From Streptomyces physcomitrii (GTDB lineage Bacteria > Actinomycetota > Actinomycetes > Streptomycetales > Streptomycetaceae): a stretch of DNA of 64,000 nucleotides. Where the stretch lies: positions 620,001 through 684,000 of the forward strand of contig NZ_JAAWWP010000001.1 of assembly GCF_012273655.1 (NCBI RefSeq). Reading direction: 5' to 3'. Of the stretch, positions 43,545 to 52,653 are shown piece after piece. The translations under genes and the position numbers were made by a program. How positions within the stretch are numbered: position 1 is the stretch's first letter; each line of letters begins with the position of its first letter. A model generated the notes under the pieces. That model made no database searches. It had not been told where the DNA came from and saw only the letters and a list, made by a program, of their open reading frames with translations.

Positions 43545-45083
43545 TCAGATCAGGTCCATGGCGGCGACCTCGTCCGGGCGGCCGTAGCTGACCGGACCCT
43601 GGAAGCGCCTGCGGGCGGTGGCGAACCACCACACGGTAGCGATGGCGAGGACCACGGCGAGGGCGATCGGGGCGTAGTTGAAGGAGGTCGCGTCGATCGG
43701 GGAGACCTGCGGCAGCATGAACAGCACGCTGCTGAACACGATCCACAGCACCGCGATCGCGGCCACCGGCTTGCCCCAGCGGCCCAGGTTCCACGGGCCG
43801 GGCTGGAAGGCGTCGCCGAGGCGCAGCCGCAGGAAGATCGGCACCGCGTAGGCGAGGAAGAGCCCGACCACGTTGACGCTGACCACGGCGGAGAAGGCGA
43901 CATGGGACCACCAGCCCGGGATCACCAGGACCAGTGAGCAGGCCGCCGCCAGCCAGACCGCCTTGACGGGGGTACGGGTGCGGGGCGAGACGGAGTGCCA
44001 CAGGCGGGAGCCCGGCATGGCGCCGTCCCGCGAGAAGGCGAAGATCTGGCGGGTGTTGCTGGTCATGTTCGCCAGTCCGCAGAAGAGCATCGCGCCGATG
44101 ACGATGAGCAGCAGCATTTTCGCGGTGCCGGTGCCGAGGGCGTCGATGAGCACCTGGACCGGTGGCGCGTCGGCGCCCGCCTCCTTGCCGTAGTCGCGGA
44201 TCGCGTAGACGAGGGCGAGCATGAGGAGCAGGCCGGTCACCGCGGAATAGCCGATCGCCCGCACAATTCCCTTGGGGGCGTTGACCGTTGCCTTGACCGT
44301 CTCCTCGGACATGTGGAAGCTGCCGTCGAAGCCGGTGAAAGTCCAGCTGGTGACGAGCAGGCCCAGCATTCCCGCGTAAATCGCGTTCTCGAAGCCGGTG
44401 TTGTTGGCGTAGTGCGTCACGAAACCGGCCGACTGGTGCTGGTCGGGGACCACGATCAGGGTGGTCACGATGATGACCATGCCGACGAGCAGCCACCACA
44501 CCGAGATCCGGTTCAGGATCGCCACCAGCTGCACGGTGTAGGTGTTGGCGAGCGCCTGGACGACCAGGATGCCCGCGGTGATGAGCACGGTCTGCTGGAG
44601 CGTGGGGTGGTACGAGGACCACTGCATCGACACATAGGCCTGGATGAAGGTGGCCGCGGCATAGCCGGTGGCCGCCGTGCCGCCTATCTGGCCGACGAAG
44701 TTGAGCCAGCCCGTGTACCAGGACCAGGCGCCCTTGTGCTTCTTCGCGAGTTTGCCCGCGGAGAAGTAGAGCGCCCCGCTCGTCGGATAGGCGGACGCGA
44801 TTTCCGCCATTGCCGCACCGACGAAGAGCACCATCACCGAGACGCCGATCCAGCCGAATACGAGAATGCGCGGACCGCCCGCGTTCATCCCCATTCCGAA
44901 GGAGGAGAAGATGCCGGAGATGATGTTGATGATGGTGAAGGAGATGGCGAAGTTGTCGAAGGCGCGGAAACGCCGTGTGAGTTTCCGCGGATATCCCATG
45001 GCATGCAGCGTCGCATCGTCGTCGAGGGTCGCCGATGCGGTGGGGGGTGCTGCCTGCGTGCGGCGGGTGGTGCGCTCGGACAC
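43545..45083 (-). CDS. APC family amino acid permease
   Basis: 512 residues with about 12 membrane helices. The signature FRAFDNFAISFTIINIISGIFSSFGMGMNAGGP in TM1, and ASAYPTSGALYFSAGKLA, match the amino acid/GABA/choline permease branch of APC. It imports or exchanges an amino acid or polyamine across the inner membrane; substrate not readable. GTG 45083 has AAAGG about ten bases upstream. Confidence 0.93.
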   Translation of the reverse strand: MSERTTRRTQAAPPTASATLDDDATLHAMGYPRKLTRRFRAFDNFAISFTIINIISGIFSSFGMGMNAGGPRILVFGWIGVSVMVLFVGAAMAEIASAYPTSGALYFSAGKLAKKHKGAWSWYTGWLNFVGQIGGTAATGYAAATFIQAYVSMQWSSYHPTLQQTVLITAGILVVQALANTYTVQLVAILNRISVWWLLVGMVIIVTTLIVVPDQHQSAGFVTHYANNTGFENAIYAGMLGLLVTSWTFTGFDGSFHMSEETVKATVNAPKGIVRAIGYSAVTGLLLMLALVYAIRDYGKEAGADAPPVQVLIDALGTGTAKMLLLIVIGAMLFCGLANMTSNTRQIFAFSRDGAMPGSRLWHSVSPRTRTPVKAVWLAAACSLVLVIPGWWSHVAFSAVVSVNVVGLFLAYAVPIFLRLRLGDAFQPGPWNLGRWGKPVAAIAVLWIVFSSVLFMLPQVSPIDATSFNYAPIALAVVLAIATVWWFATARRRFQGPVSYGRPDEVAAMDLI

Positions 45084-45223
45084 GGCCGCGACCTTTCTGG
45101 GGGGTGGGGGACGGAGGAGTCGCCGGGTGGGGCCGGCGTACTCCGGGACTCGGGGGAGTACAGGGATGGGAACCGCCCGGCGGGACAAGGCTGTCGGCGG
45201 CCCGCCGGGGGAGGGGGACCTCC

Positions 45224-46180
45224 TCAGGACGGAGCGGGTACGGGCAGTCCGCACAGCCGTCTGGCCCGGCTCAGCTGCTCCGCGGGCTCGCCGAAGGCGT
45301 GCCACGGCATCCGGGAGGCGTAGGGGCCCATCGCGGTGAAGACGGCCCGCGCCTCGAATTCGCACCGGGCCAGGAAGAGGGCCTGGGCGAGGTAGCTGAG
45401 GTCGAGCACCGGCGTGAAGCGGGCGTCGGTGACCTGCGGGAACCAGGTGTGGTAGATGCTCAGCGCGGTCTTGCGCCACTGCGGCTGCTCCCACACCTTC
45501 AGCGAGAGCGGCACCGTCGGGTCGTAGTCCTCGACCAGCGCCACAAGCGGCAGCAGCCGCAGCGGCGAGGTGGTCGGGGCCCGGTGGCTGAGGAAGGTGG
45601 CCACGTCCCAACGGGCGCTCGCCGAACCGCCGTTGCGGGCGAAGTAGTAGGAGAGCAGCCGGTGGTGGGCCTCGCGGTGCCAGGGGTCCAGGCGCAGGAT
45701 CCGTACGAAGAGGCGCCAGGGGCCCGGCGGTCCGGTCATCAGCCCCTCGGGCGCCGGGTCCCGCATCCCGTCGAGCCGGGCGAGGGCCAGTTGCGCCACC
45801 CAGGGCGTGGGGTCGGCCGGGAACATCACGGCCGCCCGCTCGCAGGCGGTGAAGGCGATCCGGGTCAGCTGGCCGGTGCGCCCGTCGTCGGTGCCCGCCA
45901 TCCGCAGCGCGCGCAGCATCGCCACCCGCGCCCAGAGCAGCGCCGCCTCGGGCCCCGGCTCCTCGTCGAGCCAGCGCTCGGCGAGGTCGGAGTCGGCGGC
46001 CTCGGAGGCGAGGACCAGGGAGCGGTGGGCGCGAAGGTCGAAGTCCTGGCGGCAATCGCGTAAGGCCTCCTGGGCGCTGAGGTAGCGCCCGGCCCTGACA
46101 TCCACGCAGGCGCGCGCCAGCTGCCGGTCGTCGGCCGCCGGATGCCATACGTACTGGCCGGCGAACGATTCCACCGTCAC
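45224..46180 (-). CDS. hypothetical helical-repeat protein
   Basis: 318 residues, all helical in appearance, with paired-helix units such as DRQLARACVDVRAGRYLSAQEAL, LWARVAMLRALRMAG and WVAQLALARLDGM that suggest degenerate TPR-like repeats. No catalytic motif and no membrane segment. GTG 46180 has GGGGGAG upstream. I recall similar Streptomyces proteins without function. Confidence 0.7.
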   Translation of the reverse strand: MTVESFAGQYVWHPAADDRQLARACVDVRAGRYLSAQEALRDCRQDFDLRAHRSLVLASEAADSDLAERWLDEEPGPEAALLWARVAMLRALRMAGTDDGRTGQLTRIAFTACERAAVMFPADPTPWVAQLALARLDGMRDPAPEGLMTGPPGPWRLFVRILRLDPWHREAHHRLLSYYFARNGGSASARWDVATFLSHRAPTTSPLRLLPLVALVEDYDPTVPLSLKVWEQPQWRKTALSIYHTWFPQVTDARFTPVLDLSYLAQALFLARCEFEARAVFTAMGPYASRMPWHAFGEPAEQLSRARRLCGLPVPAPS

Positions 46181-46697
46181 GCGCTCTCCCCCGTTTCCGT
46201 GTACTTGGCACGCCGGACAACCGCCATTCCGGTCAGCCGGATTCCACCCCTCGCAATTCGTGCTCGGCGGTAGCGGCTCACACACTACTGGTGATCTAAG
46301 AGGAAGTCAGGGGGTGTTGTGCACTTCCCTGGGCCGGGTTCCGTGAATTGCGCGCAGTGGTCTCGCGGACTTTCCGTGGCGGTGCGCCGCCGCCGTCCCC
46401 GATTCGGCGGCGGACCCGGACCGCGGTCCTGCTCACCGGGCTCCCGCGGTGATCTCCGGCGTGATCTCCGGCAGTGCCGAAGCATCCGCCGGTACGGAAC
46501 TCCCGCCGGACAAAACCGCCGGACAAAGCGCGGGCATATGCCCTCACCCCCCGCCCCCTTGATAAAAAAACCGCAATACGCCTGCGGGGTGCGGCCGTAC
46601 GGTATACAGGCGCCGCGGCGGGGGATTGCCCGATGCCGCGGCGACCCGGTGCCGGGTGCCGGACCGGGGGGCCCGCCGGGGCTGAGATGATCGGGGC
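46181..46697. other. 517-bp intergenic region
   Basis: No gene is supported. It holds an unusually AT-rich patch (TTGATAAAAAAACC, 46559-46572), a direct repeat GTGATCTCCGGC (two copies near 46448-46471), and TATACA (46603-46608), a possible -10 for the RNase H gene. Start of the divergent gene at 46180 also lies here. Confidence 0.5.
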
Positions 46698-47402
46698 ATG
46701 GCACAACGAGTGATCGCCGCGTGCGACGGGGCATCGAAGGGGAATCCGGGACCAGCGGGCTGGGCCTGGGTCATCGCCGACACCGAGGAGGTACCGGCCC
46801 GCTGGGAGGCGGGCCCGCTGGGCACGGCCACCAACAACGTCGCCGAACTCACCGCCCTGGAACAGCTGTTGACCCGGCTGGACCCCGCGGTGGAGGCGGA
46901 GATCCGGATGGACTCGCAGTATGCGATGAAGGCGGTCACCACCTGGCTCCCCGGCTGGAAGCGCAAGGGCTGGAAGACCGCCTCCGGCAAGCCGGTCGCC
47001 AACCGGGAACTGGTCGAGAGCATCGACCGCCTCCTCGAAGGCCGCACCGTGGAGTTCCGCTACGTGCCCGCGCACCAGGTCGACGGCGACCCGCTCAACG
47101 ACCTCGCCGACCGCGCGGCCAGCCAGGCGGCCCAGCTCCAGGAACCCCTCGGCAGCGACCAGGGCTCCGCCGAACCCCCGGCCACCCCCAAGGCGGCCCC
47201 GGCGGGCGGCAAGGCGCGCGGCACCGGCAAGGCGGCAGGCGGCGCCCGCCGCACCCCCAAGGACGGCGCCGCCCGCACCCTGAAGGCGAAGTTCCCGGGC
47301 CGCTGCCGCTGCGGGCGCCCCTACCCGGCCGGCGAACTGATCGCCAGGAACGATGACGGCTGGGGCCACCCGGAGTGCCGCACCGGCGCCGCCGCGGGCT
47401 GA
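46698..47402 (+). CDS. rnhA: ribonuclease HI-like protein with C-terminal Cys module
   Basis: 234 residues. The RNase HI core (~3-140) has the acidic residues in AACDGASKGNPGPAG (Asp), NNVAELTALEQLL (Glu), RMDSQYAMKAV (Asp) and HQVDGDPLNDLADRAA (Asp). It cleaves RNA in RNA-DNA hybrids. A Lys/Ala/Gly linker leads to a C-terminal segment FPGRCRCGRPY...GWGHPEC, with Cys and His residues that could bind zinc. This extension is absent from the classic 150-residue enzyme. ATG 46698. Confidence 0.9.
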   Translation: MAQRVIAACDGASKGNPGPAGWAWVIADTEEVPARWEAGPLGTATNNVAELTALEQLLTRLDPAVEAEIRMDSQYAMKAVTTWLPGWKRKGWKTASGKPVANRELVESIDRLLEGRTVEFRYVPAHQVDGDPLNDLADRAASQAAQLQEPLGSDQGSAEPPATPKAAPAGGKARGTGKAAGGARRTPKDGAARTLKAKFPGRCRCGRPYPAGELIARNDDGWGHPECRTGAAAG

Positions 47403-47474
47403 TCACCGGGGGGAGCGCCCTCGGCAGAGGCCCGCTCGGGGCCCGGTCCCCCCGTCGCCCCTCCCGCCCCCGGA

Positions 47475-47699
47475 CTACTCCTGAACCGCGAACAGCTCCA
47501 AGTGGCCGCACTTGGGGCAGCGGTAGGCGTCGATCTGATGGCGTTCGCGGCCCAGGCGCTTGGCGCCGCCGAGCAGGCCGCGCTCCAGGGGGCCCGCGAT
47601 CCAGCGCGCGTACCCGCGGGAGTGCTCGCCGGCGTCCTCGATGAAACCGGGCGCGAGGCCGGGCGTCCCGCACTGAGTACACGTCACGTTGCTCGTCAT
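47475..47699 (-). CDS. small zinc-ribbon protein
   Basis: 74 residues with two CxxC knuckles, CTQCGTPG at the N-terminus and YRCPKCGHLELF at the C-terminus, spaced ~45 residues by a basic helix. A zinc ribbon of unknown function, known as a short hypothetical family in actinobacteria. ATG 47699. It is convergent with the RNase H gene. Confidence 0.78.
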   Translation of the reverse strand: MTSNVTCTQCGTPGLAPGFIEDAGEHSRGYARWIAGPLERGLLGGAKRLGRERHQIDAYRCPKCGHLELFAVQE

Positions 47700-47980
47700 C
47701 CGCCGCAGTGTAGAGGGGAGTTGGGGGCGGGGTGCGGGCGGGCCGGGCGCCCCGGGCAGTGTGCGGTGCGGCACCGTCGCGGGCCTGACTGGAGATTTCC
47801 CCGTCCCACCCGGCAAAATCTGAGCCGCAGGTGCAGCCCTGCTGCGCGCTCCGCCGTCCCCCTTCGCGGGACAGCCGGGGGAGCGGCCGGTGGGACCGGC
47901 TCGGCGAGCACCCGCACGGGGACGGTGCGCCGGTGGCAGCGGCGCACCGGGATGAGTGAGTTCTCTTCGCGAGGAGTGCC

Positions 47981-49918
47981 GTGAACAGCCAGGCCGACCA
48001 GACCGAGCAGGTCGAGACGTACGAGTTCCAGGCCGAGTCCCGCCAGCTTCTCCAGCTGGTGGTGCACTCGATCTACTCGAACAAGGACATTTTCCTGAGG
48101 GAGTTGATCTCCAACTCCTCGGACGCCCTGGACAAACTGCGTCTGGAATCGCTGCGCGACAGCGACCTCGACGCGGACACCTCCGACCTCCACATCGCCC
48201 TGGAGGCCGACCCCGGGCAGCGGACCCTCACCGTGCGCGACAACGGCATCGGCATGTCCCGCGAGGAGGTGGTGCAGCTGATCGGCACCATCGCCAAGTC
48301 CGGTACGGCCGAGTTCGCGCGCAAGCTGAAGGAGGCCCAGGAGTCCAAGGACGGCGCCGCCTCCGCCCGCCTCATCGGCAACTTCGGCGTCGGCTTCTAC
48401 TCCAGCTTCATGGTCGCCGACAAGGTCACCCTGGTCACTCGCAGGGCCGGGGAGGGCGAGGGCACCCGCTGGGAGTCCAGCGGTGAGGGCACCTACACCC
48501 TGCAGCCGGTGGCGGACGCCCCGCAGGGCACCTCGGTCACCCTGCACCTCAAGCCGGAGGACACCGAGGACGCGCTCTTCGACTACTCCGCCGAGCACAA
48601 GATCCGCGAGATCGTCCGCCAGCACTCGGACTTCATCCCCTGGCCCATCCGGCTGGCCACCGAGCGCACCGAGGACGGCGAGACCAAGCAGGTCACCGAC
48701 ACCGTCAACTCGATGAAGGCGCTCTGGGCGCGCTCCCCGGAGGAGATCAAGGAGGAGGAGTACCAGGAGTTCTACAAGCACGTCAGCCACGACTGGAACG
48801 ACCCGCTGGAGACGATCCACACCCGGGCCGAGGGCACCTTCGAGTACCAGGCGCTGCTGTTCATCCCCTCCCGGGCGCCCCTCGACCTCTTCCAGCAGGG
48901 TGCCCGGCGCGGAGTGCACCTCTACGTCAAGCGCGTCTTCATCATGGACGACTGCGAGTCGCTGCTCCCGGACTACCTGCGCTTCGTCAAGGGCGTCGTG
49001 GACGCGCAGGACCTCTCCCTCAACGTCTCCCGGGAGAACCTGCAGCAGGACCGCCAGATCCAGCTGATGCACCGGCGCCTGGTCAAGAAGGTGCTCTCCA
49101 CGGTCAAGTCGATGCGCGCCAAGGACGCCGACCGCTACCGCACCTTCTGGGGCGAGTTCGGCCGCGCGGTCAAGGAGGGCCTGCTCAGCGACTACGACAA
49201 CCGCGAGGCCATCCTCGACATCTGCTCCTTCCCCTCCACCCACGACCCGGAGCAGGAGACCAGCCTGCGCGACTACGTCTCCCGGATGCAGGAGGGCCAG
49301 GAGCACATCTACTACCTGACCGGCGAGTCCCGCTCCCTCCTGGAGAACTCCCCGCACATGGAGGCCTTCCGCGACAAGGGCCTCGAGGTGCTGCTGCTCA
49401 CCGACCCGGTCGACGAGGTCTGGGTGGAGCAGGTCCGCGAGTTCGACGGCACCGCCCTCAAGTCCATCGCCAAGGGGCAGGTCGACCTCGACTCCGAGAA
49501 GGACGACAAGGAGGAGGACCCGGAGCGCGCCCAGCAGGAGAAGGACTTCGCCGGTCTGCTCTCCTGGATGACCTCCGCCCTCGCGGAGGACGTGAAGGAG
49601 GTCCGCCTCTCCTCCCGGCTGACCACGTCACCGGCGTGCATCGTCGGCGACTCCGACGACGTCACCCCCACCCTGGAGAAGATGTACCGGGCCATGGGCC
49701 AGGAACTCCCGCGCGTCAAGCGCATCCTGGAACTCAACCCGACCCACCCCCTGGTCACCGCCCTGCGCGCCTCCCACGCCGAGGACCCGCTGGACGGCGC
49801 CCTCCCGGAGACCGCCGAACTCCTGCACGGCATGGCCCTCCTCGCCGAGGGCGGCGAACTGAAGGACCCGGCCCGCTTCACCCGGGTGCTGGCGGGGAGG
49901 CTGGCGGCGGGGCTCTGA
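47981..49918 (+). CDS. htpG: molecular chaperone HtpG (Hsp90)
   Basis: 645 residues, full length. N-terminal GHKL ATPase with ELISNSSDALDKLR, VRDNGIGMS and IGNFGVGFYSSFMVA; middle domain with the FIPSRAPLDLF and VKRVFIMDD regions and NVSRENLQQ (catalytic Arg loop); C-terminal dimerisation domain. It folds client proteins in the cytoplasm using ATP. GTG 47981 has GAGGAG four bases upstream. No HAIR or CIRCE element was seen in the 281 bp upstream. Confidence 0.98.
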   Translation: MNSQADQTEQVETYEFQAESRQLLQLVVHSIYSNKDIFLRELISNSSDALDKLRLESLRDSDLDADTSDLHIALEADPGQRTLTVRDNGIGMSREEVVQLIGTIAKSGTAEFARKLKEAQESKDGAASARLIGNFGVGFYSSFMVADKVTLVTRRAGEGEGTRWESSGEGTYTLQPVADAPQGTSVTLHLKPEDTEDALFDYSAEHKIREIVRQHSDFIPWPIRLATERTEDGETKQVTDTVNSMKALWARSPEEIKEEEYQEFYKHVSHDWNDPLETIHTRAEGTFEYQALLFIPSRAPLDLFQQGARRGVHLYVKRVFIMDDCESLLPDYLRFVKGVVDAQDLSLNVSRENLQQDRQIQLMHRRLVKKVLSTVKSMRAKDADRYRTFWGEFGRAVKEGLLSDYDNREAILDICSFPSTHDPEQETSLRDYVSRMQEGQEHIYYLTGESRSLLENSPHMEAFRDKGLEVLLLTDPVDEVWVEQVREFDGTALKSIAKGQVDLDSEKDDKEEDPERAQQEKDFAGLLSWMTSALAEDVKEVRLSSRLTTSPACIVGDSDDVTPTLEKMYRAMGQELPRVKRILELNPTHPLVTALRASHAEDPLDGALPETAELLHGMALLAEGGELKDPARFTRVLAGRLAAGL

Positions 49919-49951
49919 GCGAGCGGGACCCGGGCGCCGGGCGAGGAGCCG

Positions 49952-50005
49952 GGCCGGTGCGGACGGAGGGGCGCGGCTGACACCGCGACTCCGCCCGCAC
50001 CGGCC
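49952..50005. terminator. multi-stem terminator between convergent genes
   Basis: 11-bp stem GGCCGGTGCGG (49952-49962) / CCGCACCGGCC (49995-50005) whose loop contains a second GCGCGG/CCGCG stem. It lies between htpG and the SPW protein gene. Confidence 0.72.
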
Positions 50006-50065
50006 GTCCCGCCCGGGCGCCGGGTCGGGCTCCCGGTGCGTACCGGTGTGCCGTTGCGCGCCGTG

Positions 50066-50500
50066 TTACCGCTTGCGTCCTCCTCCGAAGGCCAGGCCCG
50101 CGGTCGCCAGGGCGGCCAGGCACATGACGCCGCCGGTGATCACATTGCAGAGGACGGTCCTGGTCGTCGACATGTCGCCGGAGATCACCCACGGTGCCAG
50201 GATCGTCCAGACGCCGATCCCGGCCGCCGCCCAGCTCATGCTGTGCGTACGTTCGTAGACGTTGCCCATGCCCATGGACAGGAAGGCGAAGGCCAGGCCG
50301 GCGATCAGGTTGGTGATCGTCAGGGCGGTCAGTCCGCTGAAGCCCACGATCCACGGCGAGGCCGCGAGGAAGAGGCCGGCCAGCAGGCACAGTGCCTCGG
50401 CCGCCTGGGAGGCGGGCGAGGCGGCCGCGGCTTCGGAGCGGGCCTTGAGATCGATGATGTCCGGGTGCTGATGGATGTCGGGTGTGGTGGAAGCAGCCAC
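50066..50500 (-). CDS. SPW-repeat membrane protein
   Basis: 144 residues with four membrane helices and two SPW-type motifs, AASPWIVGFSG in TM1-2 and LAPWVISGD in TM3-4, the signature of the SPW repeat family of small integral membrane proteins. Function unknown. GTG 50500 is preferred over GTG 50509 because the latter would be two bases from GAGG. Confidence 0.88.
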   Translation of the reverse strand: MAASTTPDIHQHPDIIDLKARSEAAAASPASQAAEALCLLAGLFLAASPWIVGFSGLTALTITNLIAGLAFAFLSMGMGNVYERTHSMSWAAAGIGVWTILAPWVISGDMSTTRTVLCNVITGGVMCLAALATAGLAFGGGRKR

Positions 50501-50785
50501 GCCAATCACGTCCTCAGGTCGATTGATCCGCGTGTGTTCGACATATTTATCCTAGGCTTATGCGCTTCTGATATCGACCGCCGGTTTGGTATCGCTTTAG
50601 TGCCTTTCGCGAGGTTTCGCTCGCTGGCTGGTTCTCGCCCCCTGTGCGGACGCGAGGGATGAGGAACCGGCCGCCTGTGCGGTACGTCTCCTCTCCCTGA
50701 AGGGGTGTCGGACGTACCGGCGCCCCGGGAGAAGACGGGGCGCGCCGCTCGGCGTGCTCCGGCAGCAGGCAGAGAGGAATCCATC

Positions 50786-51382
50786 GTGGGACTGCGCAAG
50801 GCGCACCGGGCCGCGCTCGCCTCCGTGGCGGCGGCGGCACTGCTGGCGGCCGGATACGGCACCGCCCAGGGCGTGGGGGCCGACACCTCCGGCGAGGACG
50901 GCGGCGCCTCCGACAGCCGGACCGAGCCGCGCGTCCAGGACGACTACCAGTCCACGCTGACGCTCGGCGACGGCCGCAAGGTCACCGTGCGCCTGGTCAA
51001 GGGCACCGGCGTCCAGGAGCGCCACCAGGCCGCCGGCGCCACCAAGTGGAGCGCCTGGCACACGCTCTACAAGACCAAGACCGACCTTTGCCAGGGCGTC
51101 GACCTCGCCGAGGTCAACGGCACCGTCTCGCTCATCGCCGACTTCGGTCTCTACTGCTACGACGGCGAGCCCCCGACCGAGTCCGTGGCGGGCGTCGGCA
51201 CCGGCGAGCTGACCGACTGGGACATCGACATCACCAAGGACTTCGACGGCTGGGGAGACACCTCCCTGAACGACGACGGCAGCCGGGTCCTCTTCGTCTA
51301 CGACAGCGACGCCGGGCTCTACTACCTCCGCTGGGAGCAGAGCGAGGGCTTCGAGAAGATCGTGACGCCCAAGAAGGCGTGA
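50786..51382 (+). CDS. secreted hypothetical protein
   Basis: 198 residues. Signal peptide (GLRKAHRAALASVAAAALLAAGYGTAQG) followed by a Gly/Asp-rich stretch and a mature beta-rich domain (YQSTLTLGDGRKVTVRLVKGTGVQERH, GTVSLIADFGLYCYDGE). Two Cys (in DLCQGVDL and YCYDG) may form a disulfide. No family recognised. GTG 50786 has GAGAGGAA upstream. Confidence 0.8.
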   Translation: MGLRKAHRAALASVAAAALLAAGYGTAQGVGADTSGEDGGASDSRTEPRVQDDYQSTLTLGDGRKVTVRLVKGTGVQERHQAAGATKWSAWHTLYKTKTDLCQGVDLAEVNGTVSLIADFGLYCYDGEPPTESVAGVGTGELTDWDIDITKDFDGWGDTSLNDDGSRVLFVYDSDAGLYYLRWEQSEGFEKIVTPKKA

Positions 51383-51597
51383 GGTCCCCGAGGGCGTGAG
51401 GTCCGGGAGGGCGTGACACCGGAGCGGGCTTACAGTCCTGCCGGGTGTCCGCTCTCCCAACTCCCTGATTTCTGAGAGGAGTTGAGTTGCCCGTCGCCTT
51501 CCGGTCGAACTGCCTCCCTGCGGGTGGGCGGCGGACTCCTGCGCAGGATCCCGGCCGGCGCTGAGGCGGTACTCGGCGGTGTCTTGGAGGAGGACGT

Positions 51598-51618
51598 AAG
51601 CTGAGGGTGTCTCCGTTT
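51598..51618 (+). promoter_or_regulatory. TetR operator upstream of its own gene
   Basis: AAGCTGAG-GGTGT-CTCCGTTT, an 8-5-8 palindrome with two arm mismatches. It shares arms and the GGTG core with the two copies at 54207-54251. A -10 TAAGCT (51597-51602) lies inside its left edge. Confidence 0.65.
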
Positions 51619-51671
51619 GGTGCAGGAAAGTCCGGGCGAACAGGGCCCGGCCGCGAACGCAGGGAGTACCC

Positions 51672-52265
51672 ATGGACGCGACCGAAACGTCCGCCGTACG
51701 GCGTCCCATGCGCGCCGACGCGCGCCGCAACTACACGCGGCTGCTCGACGCGGCGAGAGCGGCGTTCGCGGAACACGGCACGGAGGCGTCCCTGGAGGAC
51801 ATCGCCCGGCGGGCGGGTCTCGGCATCGGCACGCTCTACCGGCACTTCCCGACCCGCAACGACCTCCTGGAGGCCGTCTTCCACGAGTCCGTCGTCGGCC
51901 TGCAGGAGCAGGCCCGCGCGCTCCTCGACTCCCCGGCGCCCGGCGAGGCCCTGATGGACTGGCTGCGGGCCACCGCCCAGCACGCGACGACCTACCAGGG
52001 CCTGGCCGGTTCGCTGATGACCAGCATGCTCGACGACGCCACCTCCAGCCCGAGCGACTGCCACACCCGCATGCTCAGCGCGGGGGAGGCGCTGCTCGTC
52101 CGGGCCCAGGAGAGCAAGGCGGTCCGGCCCGACGTGGAGATCGGCGAACTGCTCAGCCTGGTCAACGGACTCGCCTGGGCGGCCCGCCGCTCCCCGGCGG
52201 GACAGGACCGTACGCACCGGATGCTGGAGCTGGCCCTGTGGGGGCTGGTGCCGCGCGAGGTCTGA
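51672..52265 (+). CDS. TetR family repressor of the MFS pump
   Basis: 197 residues. HTH at ~18-60 (NYTRLLDAARAAFAEHGTEASLEDIARRAGLGIGTLYRHFPTRNDLLEAVF), then a helical ligand-binding domain. ATG 51672. The operator before it and the two operators before the divergently oriented MFS gene (start 54123) share one motif, so this protein is the probable local repressor of the pump and of itself. The inducing ligand is unknown. Confidence 0.9.
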   Translation: MDATETSAVRRPMRADARRNYTRLLDAARAAFAEHGTEASLEDIARRAGLGIGTLYRHFPTRNDLLEAVFHESVVGLQEQARALLDSPAPGEALMDWLRATAQHATTYQGLAGSLMTSMLDDATSSPSDCHTRMLSAGEALLVRAQESKAVRPDVEIGELLSLVNGLAWAARRSPAGQDRTHRMLELALWGLVPREV

Positions 52266-52294
52266 CCGGCACGCGGCCCGACCGGCGTGCGGGC

Positions 52295-52369
52295 GGGGGC
52301 GCGGAGGTGCGCCCCCGGGCGCGCGGGAGACGGCGGAGCCGGACCCGGTCGGGGGAGAGCCGGGTCCGG
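52295..52369. terminator. two hairpins after tetR
   Basis: An 8-bp stem GGGGGCGC / GCGCCCCC (52295-52316) and a 10-bp stem CCGGACCCGG / CCGGGTCCGG (52339-52369). They stop tetR and possibly the gene remnant coming from the other strand. Confidence 0.75.
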
Positions 52370-52380
52370 TGGCCTGTGCC

Positions 52381-52616
52381 TCAGCCGGAGGCGGGCCGGC
52401 CCGCGGTCGGCCCCGGGTGCGCTCCAGGAACGCGGCGATCTTCTCGCGCAGCGTCTCCGGCCCCCTGCGGCGACTGGGCGAAGCAGTCGACCGGTTCGGC
52501 GAGCGCTGGGCGATGGTGACGGTGTCACGCAGGGCCTGGCCCGGATCCGAGCCGCTGACCACCGGACGGAAGTCCAGTACGGACACCGGCACCGTTGCCG
52601 GCCGAGTTTCGGACAT
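52381..52616 (-). pseudogene. remnant of a luciferase-like (LLM) flavin monooxygenase
   Basis: From 52616 the minus strand reads MSETRPATVPVSVLDFRPVV and then SGSDPGQALRDTVTIAQRS, the typical N-terminus of LLM-class oxidoreductases, which are ~330 residues. Only ~35 residues match before similarity is lost. A short GPETLREKIAAFLERT, reminiscent of the family C-terminus, follows, so most of the gene seems deleted. It begins 38 bp after the MFS stop, as if once co-transcribed. The 3' limit is uncertain. Confidence 0.5.
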
Positions 52617-52653
52617 GCTCTCGCTCGCTTCCGATCGTTGGGCGCCTGCCGGC

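Noticed and set aside
47700..47980. HspR or CIRCE operator upstream of htpG
   Set aside because: No CTTGAGT-N7-ACTCAAG or TTAGCACTC-N9-GAGTGCTAA match was seen.
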